From Rhodocyclaceae bacterium (lineage in GTDB: Bacteria > Pseudomonadota > Gammaproteobacteria > Burkholderiales > Rhodocyclaceae): a stretch of DNA of 64,000 nucleotides. The DNA is taken from assembly GCA_019455325.1 (NCBI GenBank), contig JACFMQ010000004.1, forward strand, positions 1 to 64,000, given 5' to 3'. Under the pieces are notes generated by a model, which worked only from the letters and a program-made list of their open reading frames with translations, did no database searches and was not told the DNA's origin. The stretch's first letter is position 1. Every line of letters begins with the position of its first letter. The translations under genes were made by a program, and so were the position numbers. Shown here one piece after another: positions 30,449 through 42,310 of the stretch.

Positions 30449-31195
30449 ATGATCGACTCTCCGTCCGATCCTGACGCCATGAAACCGATCGCCGTATTCC
30501 GCCACGCGCCCGTCGAAGGTCCGGGCTATTTTGCCACATTCCTCGAAGCCCACGGCATTCCCTGGCGCCTCGTCGCCGTCGATGCCGGCGAGGCCGTTCC
30601 GGACGATGTCGACGCCTTCTCCGGCCTCGCCTTCATGGGCGGGCCGATGAGCGTGAACGACCCGCTGCCGTGGGTCGAGGCGGAGTGCGCGCTGATCCGC
30701 GCCGCCGTCGACCGCGACATCCCGGTCGTCGGCCACTGCCTCGGCGGGCAGTTGATGGCGAAGGCGCTCGGCGGCAAGGTGACGCGCAACGCGGTCAAGG
30801 AGATCGGCTGGGGCGAGGCGCTCGTCGAGGACGTTGCCGAGGCGGCGCGCTGGCTCGGCGACTACGCCGGCAAGGCGACGGTCTTCCAGTGGCACGGCGA
30901 AACCTTCTCCATCCCGCCCGGCGCCGTGCGCCTGCTGCGCAACGAATGGTGCGCCGGCCAGGCCTTCGTCCTCGGCCCGCACCTGGCGATGCAGTGCCAC
31001 GTCGAGATGACGCCGGAGATGATCGCGGCCTGGTGCGAAAGCTGGGAGGACGAGGTGCGCGGCCTGCCGGCACTGCCGCCGCCGGTACAGACGCCGCCGC
31101 AGATGCAGGCGGAGACCGCCTGGCGGCTGCCGGCGATGCGGGAAGCGGCGAACCGGCTCTACGCCGCGTGGATCCGCGGCCTGCGGCGCGACTGA
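30449..31195 (+). CDS. Class I glutamine amidotransferase domain protein
   Basis: The 248-residue protein has the class I fold with nucleophile Cys97 in GHCLGGQLMAKALGG, the oxyanion strand FMGGPMSVND, WHGETFSIP, and the catalytic His in MQCHVEMTPE. It resembles standalone GMP-synthase-like amidotransferases whose acceptor is not known. The Cys-His pair is intact, so it is probably active. It converges with yajQ, 15 bases apart, with no obvious terminator hairpin between them. Confidence 0.9.
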   Translation: MIDSPSDPDAMKPIAVFRHAPVEGPGYFATFLEAHGIPWRLVAVDAGEAVPDDVDAFSGLAFMGGPMSVNDPLPWVEAECALIRAAVDRDIPVVGHCLGGQLMAKALGGKVTRNAVKEIGWGEALVEDVAEAARWLGDYAGKATVFQWHGETFSIPPGAVRLLRNEWCAGQAFVLGPHLAMQCHVEMTPEMIAAWCESWEDEVRGLPALPPPVQTPPQMQAETAWRLPAMREAANRLYAAWIRGLRRD

Positions 31196-31210
31196 CCGGC
31201 GCCGCGACGC

Positions 31211-31705
31211 TCAGTCGCGGAAGTTGCCGTACTTGATCGGGAAATCGGTGATCGTCTTCGTCACCAGCGCGATCGCCGACTGCAGATCGTCGCGCTTGGC
31301 GCCGGAGACGCGCACCGCGTCGCCCTGGATCGCCGCCTGCACCTTCAGCTTGGAATCCTTGATCAGCTTGACGATCTTCTTGGCGAGCTCGCTCTCGATG
31401 CCGATCTTGATCTTCAGCTCCTGCTTCACCTTGTTGCCGGAGACCTTCTGCACCGGCTGGTGGTCGAGGCGCTTGACGCTTTCCTTCTCCTTCTTCTCCA
31501 TCGCCGGGAAGAGGATGTCCTTGATCTGGTCGAGCTGAAAGTCGGAGTCGCCGTAGAGCGTGATCGACTTCTCCTTCTCGTTCAGCTCGACCTTGGCCGA
31601 GGTGCCCTTGAAGTCGTAGCGGGCGTCGATCTGGCGGCTGACGACGTCGATCGCGTTCTTCAACGCGACCATGTCGGCTTCGGAAGAGAAATCGAACGAC
31701 GGCAT
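31211..31705 (-). CDS. YajQ-family cyclic-di-GMP/nucleotide-binding protein
   Basis: The 164 residues match the YajQ/UPF0234 pattern: MPSFDFSSEADMVALKNAID, ARYDFKGTSAKVE, LDHQPVQKVSGNKVKQELKI and the C-terminal DFPIKYGNFRD. Family members bind nucleotides, and some bind cyclic di-GMP and act with transcription factors. It is the last gene of the argD-argF-argG-DUF2788-ppnP-yajQ run, 14 bases after ppnP. Confidence 0.94.
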   Translation of the reverse strand: MPSFDFSSEADMVALKNAIDVVSRQIDARYDFKGTSAKVELNEKEKSITLYGDSDFQLDQIKDILFPAMEKKEKESVKRLDHQPVQKVSGNKVKQELKIKIGIESELAKKIVKLIKDSKLKVQAAIQGDAVRVSGAKRDDLQSAIALVTKTITDFPIKYGNFRD

Positions 31706-31719
31706 GGCTGGCTCCCGGA

Positions 31720-32043
31720 TCAGCCGAAGTGGCAGACGTAGTGGTAGGGCTCGTCGCAGGCGATCTCGAACGAGGAGTTGCCCGGCACGTCGAAGGACTG
31801 GCCTTCGCCGTAGGTCTTCCATTCGCCGAATTTGCCATCCTGGCCCTTGAGCCTGACGCGGCACGAACCGCCGACGCCTTCCATCACCTCCGGCGCACCG
31901 GTGTTGAAGACGAGCGACGACGGCAGGATGACGCCGACGGTCTTCTTCGTGCCGTCGGCGAACTGCACGGTGTGGCTGACGCACTTGCCGTCGAAATAGA
32001 CGTTGGCCTTCTTGACCACGGAAACGCTATCGAACTGCGACAT
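31720..32043 (-). CDS. ppnP: PpnP, pyrimidine/purine nucleoside phosphorylase
   Basis: The 107-residue cupin-like protein shows the DUF1255 pattern: [35 protein letters not shown] and [14 protein letters not shown]. Enzymes of this family phosphorolyse several nucleosides to free bases and ribose-1-phosphate. Length and ends match the family. It is 4 bases downstream of the DUF2788 gene. Confidence 0.93.
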   Translation of the reverse strand: MSQFDSVSVVKKANVYFDGKCVSHTVQFADGTKKTVGVILPSSLVFNTGAPEVMEGVGGSCRVRLKGQDGKFGEWKTYGEGQSFDVPGNSSFEIACDEPYHYVCHFG

Positions 32044-32047
32044 TTTT

Positions 32048-32269
32048 TCAGATTCCCCAAATTTTCTGGATGACGGCCTTGGCGACGAAGCCGAGCATGC
32101 CGAAGGCGAGCACGAAGAACAGCACCAGGGTGCCGGTCTTGCCCGCCTTCGACTTCCAGGCGATCTCGCCGATGATGAACAGCATGAAAAGCATGAAGGC
32201 GCCGACCCCGAAGGTGACGCCGAATTCGGCGATCTGCTCCTCGGTGAAACCGAACAGCGTGCCGTTCAT
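32048..32269 (-). CDS. DUF2788 small membrane protein
   Basis: The 73 residues have two hydrophobic helices (about 18-38 and 47-65) joined by a basic loop (WKSKAGKTG). The pattern [18 protein letters not shown] is typical of DUF2788, a small betaproteobacterial inner-membrane family of unknown function. It starts 3 bases after argG stops, so it is in the arginine transcript. Confidence 0.87.
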   Translation of the reverse strand: MNGTLFGFTEEQIAEFGVTFGVGAFMLFMLFIIGEIAWKSKAGKTGTLVLFFVLAFGMLGFVAKAVIQKIWGI

Positions 32270-32272
32270 GCC

Positions 32273-33505
<1,233 letters not shown>

Positions 33506-33524
33506 TGGTTCACTCCAGTTAGGA

Positions 33525-33590
33525 GTGAGGAGTGAGAAGTGAGGAGTGGGCGCCGGGTTTGCTCCTCACTCCTCTCTCCTCACTCCTCAC
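33525..33590. repeat. Imperfect inverted repeat of GTGAGGA units between argF and argG
   Basis: The left arm (33525-33548) is built of GTGAGGAGTGAG-type units, and the right arm (33567-33590) is its imperfect reverse complement around an 18-base loop. The outer 12 bases pair perfectly, followed by a short mismatch block and another ~8 paired bases. It fills most of the argF-argG gap and would fold into a long RNA hairpin in the transcript. Confidence 0.8.
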
Positions 33591-33594
33591 GGAT

Positions 33595-34509
33595 TCAAGG
33601 ATTTACACGGCCGAGGAGCAGGTACTCCATCAGCGCCTTCTGCACGTGCAGGCGGTTCTCCGCCTCGTCCCAGACCACGCTCTGCGGGCCGTCGATGACC
33701 TCGGCCGCGACCTCCTCGCCGCGGTGCGCCGGCAGGCAGTGCATGAACACCGCGTCGGCCTTGGCGACGCGCATCATGTCGGCGTCGACCTGCCAGTCGG
33801 CGAAATCGCGCAGGCGCTCCTCGTTCTCGGCCTCGAAGCCCATCGAGGTCCACACGTCGGTGGTCACCAGGTCGGCGCCCCGCGCCGCCTCCATCGGATC
33901 GGCGAACTGCTCGAAGTGGTCGGTGCCGTAGAGGCCGGCGCGCTCGGGTTCCACCTCGTAGCCCGGCGGCGTCGACACGTGCACGTTGAAGTCGAGAATC
34001 TCGGCGGCCTGCAGCCAGGTGTTGCAGACGTTGTTCGAGTCGCCGATCCAGGCCACGGTCTTGCCCTGGATCGAACCGCGATGCTCGATGAAGGTGAAGA
34101 TGTCGGCCATGATCTGGCACGGGTGGTATTCGTTGGTCAGGCCGTTGATCACCGGCACGCGCGAGTTGGCGGCGAAGCGCTCGATGATGTCCTGCTCGAA
34201 GGTGCGGATCATGACGATGTCGCTCATGCGCGAGATCACCTGCGCCGCGTCCTCGACCGGCTCGCCGCGGCCGAGCTGCGAGTCGCGCGTGTTGAGATAG
34301 ATGGCCGAGCCGCCGAGCTGGTGCATGCCGGCCTCGAACGACAGGCGCGTGCGCGTGCTCGCCTTCTCGAAGATCATCACCAGCGTGCGGTCGACGAGCG
34401 GCCAGTGCTGCTGGTAGGACTTGAACATCTCCTTGATGCGGCGCGTGCGCGCAAACAGGTAATCGTACTCCTCACGCGTGAAATCCTTGAACTGCAGGTA
34501 GTGGGACAT
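33595..34509 (-). CDS. argF: ArgF, ornithine carbamoyltransferase
   Basis: ArgF makes citrulline from ornithine and carbamoyl phosphate. The 304 residues contain the carbamoyl-phosphate motif STRTR (51-55), the ornithine loop MHCLPAHRGEE, and DSNNVCNTW. It starts 10 bases after argD stops and precedes argG, so three successive arginine enzymes are co-transcribed. Confidence 0.97.
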   Translation of the reverse strand: MSHYLQFKDFTREEYDYLFARTRRIKEMFKSYQQHWPLVDRTLVMIFEKASTRTRLSFEAGMHQLGGSAIYLNTRDSQLGRGEPVEDAAQVISRMSDIVMIRTFEQDIIERFAANSRVPVINGLTNEYHPCQIMADIFTFIEHRGSIQGKTVAWIGDSNNVCNTWLQAAEILDFNVHVSTPPGYEVEPERAGLYGTDHFEQFADPMEAARGADLVTTDVWTSMGFEAENEERLRDFADWQVDADMMRVAKADAVFMHCLPAHRGEEVAAEVIDGPQSVVWDEAENRLHVQKALMEYLLLGRVNP

Positions 34510-34519
34510 GAGCGCCTCC

Positions 34520-35692
34520 TCAGGCCGCGAGGAAGGTGCGGACCAGCGCCGCCAGGCGCTCGACCAGTTCCTTCGCCTCGGCGTCGGTCATCACCAGCGC
34601 CGGCAGCAGGCGCACCACCTTGTCGGCGGTGACGTTGATCAAGAGGCCGTCGGCGAGCGCCTTCGTCACCAGTTCGCCGCACGGGCGGTCGAGCTCGATG
34701 CCGATCATCAGGCCCTGGCCGCGGATGTCGACGACGCCCGGCGCGCCGGCCAGCGCCGCCGCGAGATCCTCGCGGATCGCCGCGCCGAGGCGCTCGGCGC
34801 GCGCCATCAGGCCGTCCCGCTCGATGGTCGAGAGCGTCGTCAGCGCCGCCGTGCAGGCGAGCGGATTGCCGCCGAAGGTCGAGCCGTGGTTGCCCGGCCC
34901 GAACAGGCCGGCGGCGCGGCCGGCGGTCAGGCAGGCGCCGATCGGCACGCCCGAGCCGAGGCCCTTGGCCAGCGTCGCCACGTCCGGCAGGATGCCGGCC
35001 TGCTGGAAGCCGAACCACCGGCCGGTGCGCGCCATGCCGCACTGCACCTCGTCGCAGATCAGCAGCCAGCCCTTCTCGTCGCAGAGCTGGCGCAGGCCGC
35101 GCTGAAAATCGACGGAAGCGATGTTGATGCCGCCCTCGCCCTGGACCATCTCCAGCATCACGGCGACGACGTTCTTGTTGTGCTCGGCGACGGCGCGGAT
35201 GGCGGCGAGGTCGTTGTACGGCACGCGCACGAAGCCGGAGACGAGCGGTTCGAAGCCGGCCTGCGCCTTGCGGTTGCCGGTCGCCGACAGCGTCGCCAGC
35301 GTGCGGCCGTGGAAGGCCCGCTCCATGACGATGATCGTCGGGCTGTCCACGCCCTGCCGGTGGCCGTAGAAGCGGGCCAGCTTGATCGCCGCCTCGTTCG
35401 CCTCGCAGCCAGAATTGCAGAAGAAGACTTCCTGCATGCCCGAGAGCCCGCACAGGCGGTCGGCCAGCTGCTCCTGCTCGCGGATGCCGTAGAGGTTCGA
35501 TACGTGCAGCAGGCGCCCGGCCTGCTCGGCGATCGCACGGACCAGCGCCGGATGCTTGTGTCCGAGCGTGTTGACCGCGATCCCGGAAAGCGCATCGAGG
35601 TAGGTCTTGCCGTTGACGTCGGTGACGCGGCACCCCTCGCCATGACTGAAAGTGACGGGGAGACGCGCGTAGGTGTTCATCAAATGCGACAT
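34520..35692 (-). CDS. argD: ArgD, acetylornithine aminotransferase
   Basis: This PLP enzyme converts N-acetylglutamate semialdehyde to acetylornithine. The 390 residues include ICDEVQCGMARTGRWFGFQ, LAKGLGSGVPIGA with the PLP-binding Lys, and GSTFGGNPLACTAAL. The start at 35692 (MSHLMNTYARLP) was chosen because of the GGAAGGCAGG sequence just upstream. A second ATG at 35680 is possible. It is the first gene of the arg run and is divergent from the parA-like gene. Confidence 0.96.
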   Translation of the reverse strand: MSHLMNTYARLPVTFSHGEGCRVTDVNGKTYLDALSGIAVNTLGHKHPALVRAIAEQAGRLLHVSNLYGIREQEQLADRLCGLSGMQEVFFCNSGCEANEAAIKLARFYGHRQGVDSPTIIVMERAFHGRTLATLSATGNRKAQAGFEPLVSGFVRVPYNDLAAIRAVAEHNKNVVAVMLEMVQGEGGINIASVDFQRGLRQLCDEKGWLLICDEVQCGMARTGRWFGFQQAGILPDVATLAKGLGSGVPIGACLTAGRAAGLFGPGNHGSTFGGNPLACTAALTTLSTIERDGLMARAERLGAAIREDLAAALAGAPGVVDIRGQGLMIGIELDRPCGELVTKALADGLLINVTADKVVRLLPALVMTDAEAKELVERLAALVRTFLAA

Positions 35693-35865
35693 AATGAGCC
35701 TGCCTTCCAATGGGCCTCGCGGCAACCCTTCCCCGCGAGGGGCAAGGCGCATCCGGGATCGACCGGCGCTTCTCGCGAGGCCAGAAACTGAAACGGCGGC
35801 TGGCGCCGCCGGGTCACTTGGCACAGCGGAAGCACCGCCGCGCCTGTGTTGCAAGGGGTGGAATG

Positions 35866-35893
35866 TTAAGGGAAAAATAACGCCTTGTATAGA
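35866..35893 (+). promoter_or_regulatory. Possible promoter of the ParA-like gene
   Basis: TTAAGG, a 16-base spacer and TATAGA lie 22 bases before the ATG in an AT-rich patch. Both hexamers are only partial matches. Confidence 0.3.
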
Positions 35894-35915
35894 AGACGGG
35901 GCGCAGGGGGAGCGC

Positions 35916-36677
35916 ATGCGAATCGCAGTATTCAACCAGAAGGGCGGCGTCGGCAAGACCACCACCGCGCTCAACCTGGCGGCAGCGGTACGCCGCGACG
36001 GCGGCACGCCGCTGCTCCTCGACCTCGACCCGCAGTGCCACCTCTCCGGCGTCTTCGGCACGCCGCCGCAGGATTCGCAGAAGAGCCTGTTCGCCTTCTA
36101 TCAGGACCTGAAGACGCTCGACGAGCTCGAACTCGAATGGAACGGGCTGGGGTCGCTGATCCCGTCGCACCAGCAGTTGATCAAGGTCGACTCGATCTTC
36201 GGCAAGGGGCCGGCGATCCTCAACAAGCTGCGCGTCGGGCTCGACGCCCTCGACCTGTACCGCCCCGGGCGCATCCTCCTCATGGACTGCTGCCCGTACG
36301 TCGGCGTCCTCTCGCTGAACGCGCTCTTCGCCTGCGACCACCTGCTCATCCCGGTGTCGACCGACTACCTGTCGCTGAAGGCCGCCGAGCAGATGACGCG
36401 CACGCTGGAAATCCTGGAACCGGTGCTGAAGCGCCGCATCAGCCGGCGCTACGTGCTCACCCGCTTCGACCGGCGCCGCCGGATGAGCGAGGACGTGCGC
36501 GACCGGCTGACCGCGCTCTACGGGATGGAGGTCTGCGAGACGGCGATCGCCGAGAACGTCTCGGTCGCCGAAAGCCCTTCGCTGCAGCGCGACGTCTTCT
36601 CGCACAGCGAAGCCAGCAGCGGCGCCCGCGACTACCGGGCGCTCTACGGCGAACTGCAGGAACAGGGTTTCTTCTGA
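35916..36677 (+). CDS. Orphan ParA-family ATPase
   Basis: The 253-residue protein has the deviant Walker A KGGVGKTTT (residues 9-17), switch LLLDLDPQCHLSGVFG, Walker B-like ILLMDCCPYVG and a C-terminal helical region. Such ATPases position chromosomes, plasmids or protein clusters. No ParB, MinE or carboxysome partner is adjacent, so the cargo is unknown. The ATG follows GGGGGAGCGC. In chemotactic bacteria some orphan ParA proteins place chemotaxis arrays, but this gene is 12 kb from the che cluster. Confidence 0.9.
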   Translation: MRIAVFNQKGGVGKTTTALNLAAAVRRDGGTPLLLDLDPQCHLSGVFGTPPQDSQKSLFAFYQDLKTLDELELEWNGLGSLIPSHQQLIKVDSIFGKGPAILNKLRVGLDALDLYRPGRILLMDCCPYVGVLSLNALFACDHLLIPVSTDYLSLKAAEQMTRTLEILEPVLKRRISRRYVLTRFDRRRRMSEDVRDRLTALYGMEVCETAIAENVSVAESPSLQRDVFSHSEASSGARDYRALYGELQEQGFF

Positions 36678-36686
36678 AGCGCCGGC

Positions 36687-36914
36687 TCAGCGCCGGGAAA
36701 TCAGGTCGACGACGTCTTCGTAGCTGACCGGCACGCCGCGCACGCCGCCGGAGGCGACGTTGCGCATCTCGAGAATCTCGCAGCCCATGTACATCTGGCG
36801 CAGCTTGCGTTCCGCCTCCGGCTCGTCGCGGCCGAAGATCAGCAGGTTGTCCACGATCGCGCCGGAGCGGGTCCGGATGCGGAAGCCGTATTTCATGTTC
36901 ATCGGCGCGTGCAT
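36687..36914 (-). CDS. Small conserved-looking protein of unknown function
   Basis: The 75 residues (MHAPMNMKYGFRIRT start) form a mixed alpha/beta pattern with SGAIVDNLLIFGRDEPEAER and YEDVVDLISRR at the end. I do not recognise a family. The start has a strong GGAGGGAGGAGGG Shine-Dalgarno, which supports real expression. It converges with the ParA-like gene (9 bases between stops). Confidence 0.72.
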   Translation of the reverse strand: MHAPMNMKYGFRIRTRSGAIVDNLLIFGRDEPEAERKLRQMYMGCEILEMRNVASGGVRGVPVSYEDVVDLISRR

Positions 36915-37119
36915 GAATCCCTCCTCCCTCAAGCAGATGGATTCAGTATATGCAGTCATTTCTCGATATGCAACGTAGCACATTGATTTGAATGAGATGA
37001 CTCTCTCATCCATTCCGCGAGAACGGATTGGCACGACGCACCCACGGGCTTTCTGGTACACTCCCGGCACCAAGCGCGCGAGCGCCGCGACAATAAATTC
37101 AAGGCACCGCCGCCGAGAC

Positions 37120-37419
37120 ATGACCGATCCGCTCAGCAATACCTTCATCATCGTCGGCCTTACCCGGGATGGACGCAAATTCCGCCCGAGCGACTGGGCC
37201 GAACGCCTGTGCGGCGTGATGTCGGCCTTCGGCGCGGAGAAAAAGATGAAGTATTCGCCCTACGTCGGCCCCGGCGACTACAACGGCGACAAGGCGGTGT
37301 TCGTCGACGGCCGGCTCGAGGAGATCGAGCCGATGGCCTACCGCTTCCTGCTCAACTTCGCCAGCGACAACGATCTGCAGCTCATTTCCGGGGTGTGCCC
37401 GATCGAACCCAAGCGGTAA
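37120..37419 (+). CDS. DUF3579 family protein
   Basis: The 99 residues match the DUF3579 pattern: NTFIIVGLTRDGRKFRPSDW, GVMSAFG, MKYSPYVGPGDYNGDKAVFV and LLNFASDNDLQ. The family is found in betaproteobacteria and its function is unknown. The gene converges with rpsT and the two share a hairpin terminator. Confidence 0.88.
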   Translation: MTDPLSNTFIIVGLTRDGRKFRPSDWAERLCGVMSAFGAEKKMKYSPYVGPGDYNGDKAVFVDGRLEEIEPMAYRFLLNFASDNDLQLISGVCPIEPKR

Positions 37420-37446
37420 CGACGCCGGGACGGCAGGACAAACGAA

Positions 37447-37468
37447 AACGGCGCCCGCGGGCGCCGTT
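37447..37468. terminator. Shared terminator of rpsT and the DUF3579 gene
   Basis: A perfect 22-base palindrome with arms AACGGCGCCC and GGGCGCCGTT lies between the two converging genes. On the minus strand it ends in TTTTCGTT, so it best serves rpsT. Confidence 0.82.
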
Positions 37469-37489
37469 CTGCATCAGGGCGGTCGCCGG

Positions 37490-37756
37490 TCAGGCGGCGA
37501 GGGCCTTGATCTGGGCCGACAGGCGGCTCTTGTGGCGCGAGGCCTTGTTCTTGTGGATGATCTTCTTGTCGGCGATGCGGTCGAGAACCGCGATCGATTC
37601 CTGATAGACCGTCTGGGCCGCCGCCTTGTCGCCGGCGCCGATCGCCTTCTGCACGCGCTTGATCGCCGTGCGCAGGGTCGAGCGCAGGCTGGCGTTGTGG
37701 GCGCGTTGCTTGACGGCTTGACGGGCACGCTTGCGTGCTTGAGCGCTGTTGGCCAT
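37490..37756 (-). CDS. rpsT: 30S ribosomal protein S20
   Basis: The 88-residue, Lys/Arg/Ala-rich protein begins [18 protein letters not shown] and contains [13 protein letters not shown], both diagnostic of S20. It binds 16S rRNA in the body of the small subunit. It has its own promoter and terminator and is divergent from murJ, a common betaproteobacterial arrangement. Confidence 0.98.
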   Translation of the reverse strand: MANSAQARKRARQAVKQRAHNASLRSTLRTAIKRVQKAIGAGDKAAAQTVYQESIAVLDRIADKKIIHKNKASRHKSRLSAQIKALAA

Positions 37757-37800
37757 TGATTCGGTTCCTAAAATTCGTTGGTGATAAGCGAAAACGCGCG

Positions 37801-37829
37801 ATTATACGGAGCCCGGGCCGGCAGCGCAA
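37801..37829 (-). promoter_or_regulatory. rpsT promoter
   Basis: The minus strand reads TTGCGC, a 17-base spacer, then a perfect TATAAT (37806-37801), 45 bases before the rpsT ATG. Confidence 0.7.
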
Positions 37830-37862
37830 GTCCACGCGGGCACCATGCTACCATTCGCCCCC

Positions 37863-39398
37863 ATGAACCTGCTCAAGGCCCTCGCCACCGTCAGCAGCAT
37901 GACGCTGCTGTCGCGCATCCTAGGATTCGTCAGGGACTTCGTCATCGCCCGCACTTTCGGCGCCGGCATGATGACCGACGCCTTCTTCGTCGCCTTCAAG
38001 CTGCCCAACCTGCTGCGCCGGATGTTCGCCGAGGGCGCCTTCGCCCAGGCCTTCGTGCCGATCCTCGGCGAATACAAGAACCGGCGCGGCGAGGCGGAGA
38101 CGAAACGGCTGGTCGAGCGCGTGGCGACGCTGCTCTTCCTCGTGCTGACCGTCGTCGCCGCGCTCGGCGTGGTCGGCGCGCCGATCCTGGTCCATGTCTC
38201 GGCGCCGGGCTTCGCCGCCGACGCCGGCAAGTTCGGGCTGACCGTCGAGCTGACGCGCATCACCTTCCCCTACATCCTGTTCATGTCGCTGGTCGCGCTC
38301 GCCGGCGGCATCCTCAACACCTGGAGCCGCTTCGCGCTGCCGGCCTTCACGCCGGTGCTGCTCAACCTCGCCTTTATCGTCATGGCGCTCTTCGCCGCGC
38401 CGTACTTCGACCCGCCGGTGCTGGCGCTGGCCTGGGCGGTATTCATCGGCGGCGCGCTGCAACTGGCGCTGCAACTGCCCAGCCTGGCGAAGATCGGCAT
38501 GCTGCCGCGCTTCTCGCTCGACTGGCGGGACGAGGGCGTGCGCCGCATCCTGCTGCTGATGGCGCCGGCGCTGCTCGGCGTCTCGGTGTCGCAGATCAGC
38601 CTGCTGATCAACACCATCTTCGCCTCCTTCCTCGGCGCCGGCAGCGTCTCCTGGCTGTACTACGCCGACCGGCTGATGGAGTTTCCGGCGGGCATGCTCG
38701 GCGTCGCGCTCGGCACCATCCTGCTGCCCTCGCTCTCCAAGTACCACGCCAACGACGACCGCGAGGAATATTCGCGGCTGCTCGACTGGGGTCTGCGCCT
38801 GACGCTGCTCCTCGCCGCGCCGGCGGCGCTCGGGCTGGCGCTGCTGTCGCTGCCGCTGATCGCCACCCTCTTCTTCCACGGCGCCTTCACCGCCGACGAC
38901 GTGCTGCGCACGCGCGAGGCGCTCCTCGCCTACAGCCTCGGCCTGCTCGGCCTGATCCTGGTGAAGGTGCTGGCGCCCGGCTTCTACGCCCGGCAGAACA
39001 TCCGCACGCCGGTGAAGATCGCGCTCGTCTCGCTCTTCGCCACGCAGGCGATGAACCTCGCCTTCGTCTGGCACCTGAAGCACGCCGGGCTGGCGCTGGC
39101 CATCGGGCTGGCCGCCTGCCTCAACGCCGCGCTGCTCTATCGCGGCCTGCGCCGCGACGGCGCCTACACGCCGCAGCCCGGCTGGCCGGCCTTCTACGCG
39201 AAGCTGGCGCTCGCCCTCGCGGTCATGGGCGGGCTGCTCTGGGTCGGCGTCGGCGCCGAGGCGAACTGGCTGCGCTTCAGCGCCGCCGAGCGCGTACTGC
39301 GCGTCGGCGCGCTCGTCGTCTTCGGCGCCGGCGCCTATTTCGCTACACTGTGGGCCTTGGGATTCCGCCTGCGCGACTTCAGGCGGCGGGCAGCCTAA
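37863..39398 (+). CDS. murJ: MurJ, lipid II flippase
   Basis: MurJ flips lipid II across the inner membrane for peptidoglycan synthesis. The 511-residue polytopic protein shows the MurJ/MviN pattern: [20 protein letters not shown] at ~14-33, [18 protein letters not shown], and a long series of hydrophobic helices (14 expected). The start [12 protein letters not shown] at 37863 matches the family, and no strong Shine-Dalgarno is visible. Confidence 0.96.
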   Translation: MNLLKALATVSSMTLLSRILGFVRDFVIARTFGAGMMTDAFFVAFKLPNLLRRMFAEGAFAQAFVPILGEYKNRRGEAETKRLVERVATLLFLVLTVVAALGVVGAPILVHVSAPGFAADAGKFGLTVELTRITFPYILFMSLVALAGGILNTWSRFALPAFTPVLLNLAFIVMALFAAPYFDPPVLALAWAVFIGGALQLALQLPSLAKIGMLPRFSLDWRDEGVRRILLLMAPALLGVSVSQISLLINTIFASFLGAGSVSWLYYADRLMEFPAGMLGVALGTILLPSLSKYHANDDREEYSRLLDWGLRLTLLLAAPAALGLALLSLPLIATLFFHGAFTADDVLRTREALLAYSLGLLGLILVKVLAPGFYARQNIRTPVKIALVSLFATQAMNLAFVWHLKHAGLALAIGLAACLNAALLYRGLRRDGAYTPQPGWPAFYAKLALALAVMGGLLWVGVGAEANWLRFSAAERVLRVGALVVFGAGAYFATLWALGFRLRDFRRRAA

Positions 39399-39414
39399 CC
39401 GAAAGGAGGAGACG

Positions 39415-40044
39415 ATGAAACTCAGCAGCGCCAGTTTTGCCGACAACGAGAGGACTCCCGGCGAGTTCGCCTTCTGCACCCCCGATCCGGCGCACCGGGT
39501 CTGCCTCGGCGCCAACCGCAACCCGCAGTTGTCGTGGTCCGACGTTCCCGCCGGCACCAGATCGTTCGCGGTCATCTGCCACGACCCGGACGTGCCGAGC
39601 CAGGGCGACGACGTCAACCAGGAAGGCCGCACGGTGCCGGCCTCGCTGCCGCGCGTCGATTTCTTCCACTGGGTGCTGGTCGATCTGCCGGCCGCGCTGA
39701 CGCAGATCGCCGCCGGCGAGTTCTCCAGCGACGTGACGCCGCGCGGCAAGGCCGGCCCGGCGGCGGCGCACGGCGCCCGCCAGGGGATCAACGACTACAC
39801 CGGCTGGTTCGCCGGCGACGGCGACATGTCCGGCGACTACTACGGCTACGACGGCCCCTGCCCGCCGTGGAACGACGAGATCCGCCACCGCTACGTGTTC
39901 ACCGTGTTCGCGCTCGACGTCGAGCGGCTGCCGCTCGAAGGGAAGTTCACCGGCCAGCAGGCGCGCGACGCGATGGCCGGGCACATCCTCGGGCAGGCGA
40001 GCATCACCGGCGTCTATACGCTGAATCCGGACGTGAAGCTCTGA
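39415..40044 (+). CDS. YbhB/YbcL-type PEBP (Raf kinase inhibitor-like) protein
   Basis: The 209 residues show the PEBP fold motifs CLGANRNPQLSW, VICHDPDVPSQ, FFHWVLVDLP and GYDGPCPPWNDEIRHRYVF. Bacterial members bind phosphorylated or other ligands, but their role is mostly unknown. There is no signal peptide. A near-perfect AAAGGAGG lies 8 bases before the ATG. It is 16 bases after murJ and may share its transcript. Confidence 0.92.
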   Translation: MKLSSASFADNERTPGEFAFCTPDPAHRVCLGANRNPQLSWSDVPAGTRSFAVICHDPDVPSQGDDVNQEGRTVPASLPRVDFFHWVLVDLPAALTQIAAGEFSSDVTPRGKAGPAAAHGARQGINDYTGWFAGDGDMSGDYYGYDGPCPPWNDEIRHRYVFTVFALDVERLPLEGKFTGQQARDAMAGHILGQASITGVYTLNPDVKL

Positions 40045-40065
40045 TCCTTCCGCAGCACAAAAACA

Positions 40066-40093
40066 AAACGGGGCAGCCTTGGCTGCCCCGTTT
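40066..40093. terminator. Bidirectional terminator between the PEBP gene and hppA
   Basis: Perfect 13-base arms (AAACGGGGCAGCC and GGCTGCCCCGTTT) enclose a TT loop. T-rich sequence follows on the minus strand (TGTTTTTG) and a shorter T run on the plus strand, so it ends both converging genes. Confidence 0.88.
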
Positions 40094-40114
40094 GCTTGGT
40101 GCGTACGTTTCCGA

Positions 40115-42172
<2,058 letters not shown>

Positions 42173-42310
42173 GAACAACTCCCTCCGGTTAGATTGCTCA
42201 GACCCTCCGGGAACTCGACGCTCCCTTCGGATCGGTTTGCCTTACATAGTGAAACAAACCTGCCTTGCCGGCGCCGCATGCATCCCCGGCGCCTCCGTGT
42301 CGATCGCGTC

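Noticed and set aside
33521-33590. CRISPR-like short repeats between argF and argG
   Set aside because: Units are 7-12 bases, have no spacers of regular size, and are arranged as an inverted repeat with no cas genes near.
35916-36914. ParA plus the small convergent gene as a plasmid-type partition or toxin-antitoxin locus
   Set aside because: The small gene is on the opposite strand, has no ParB or toxin motif, and no centromere-like repeats were seen.
36988-37119. Extending the DUF3579 gene upstream to an earlier ATG
   Set aside because: The added residues are low-quality Arg/Thr-rich sequence outside the family domain, and family members start near MTDPLSNTFIIVG.
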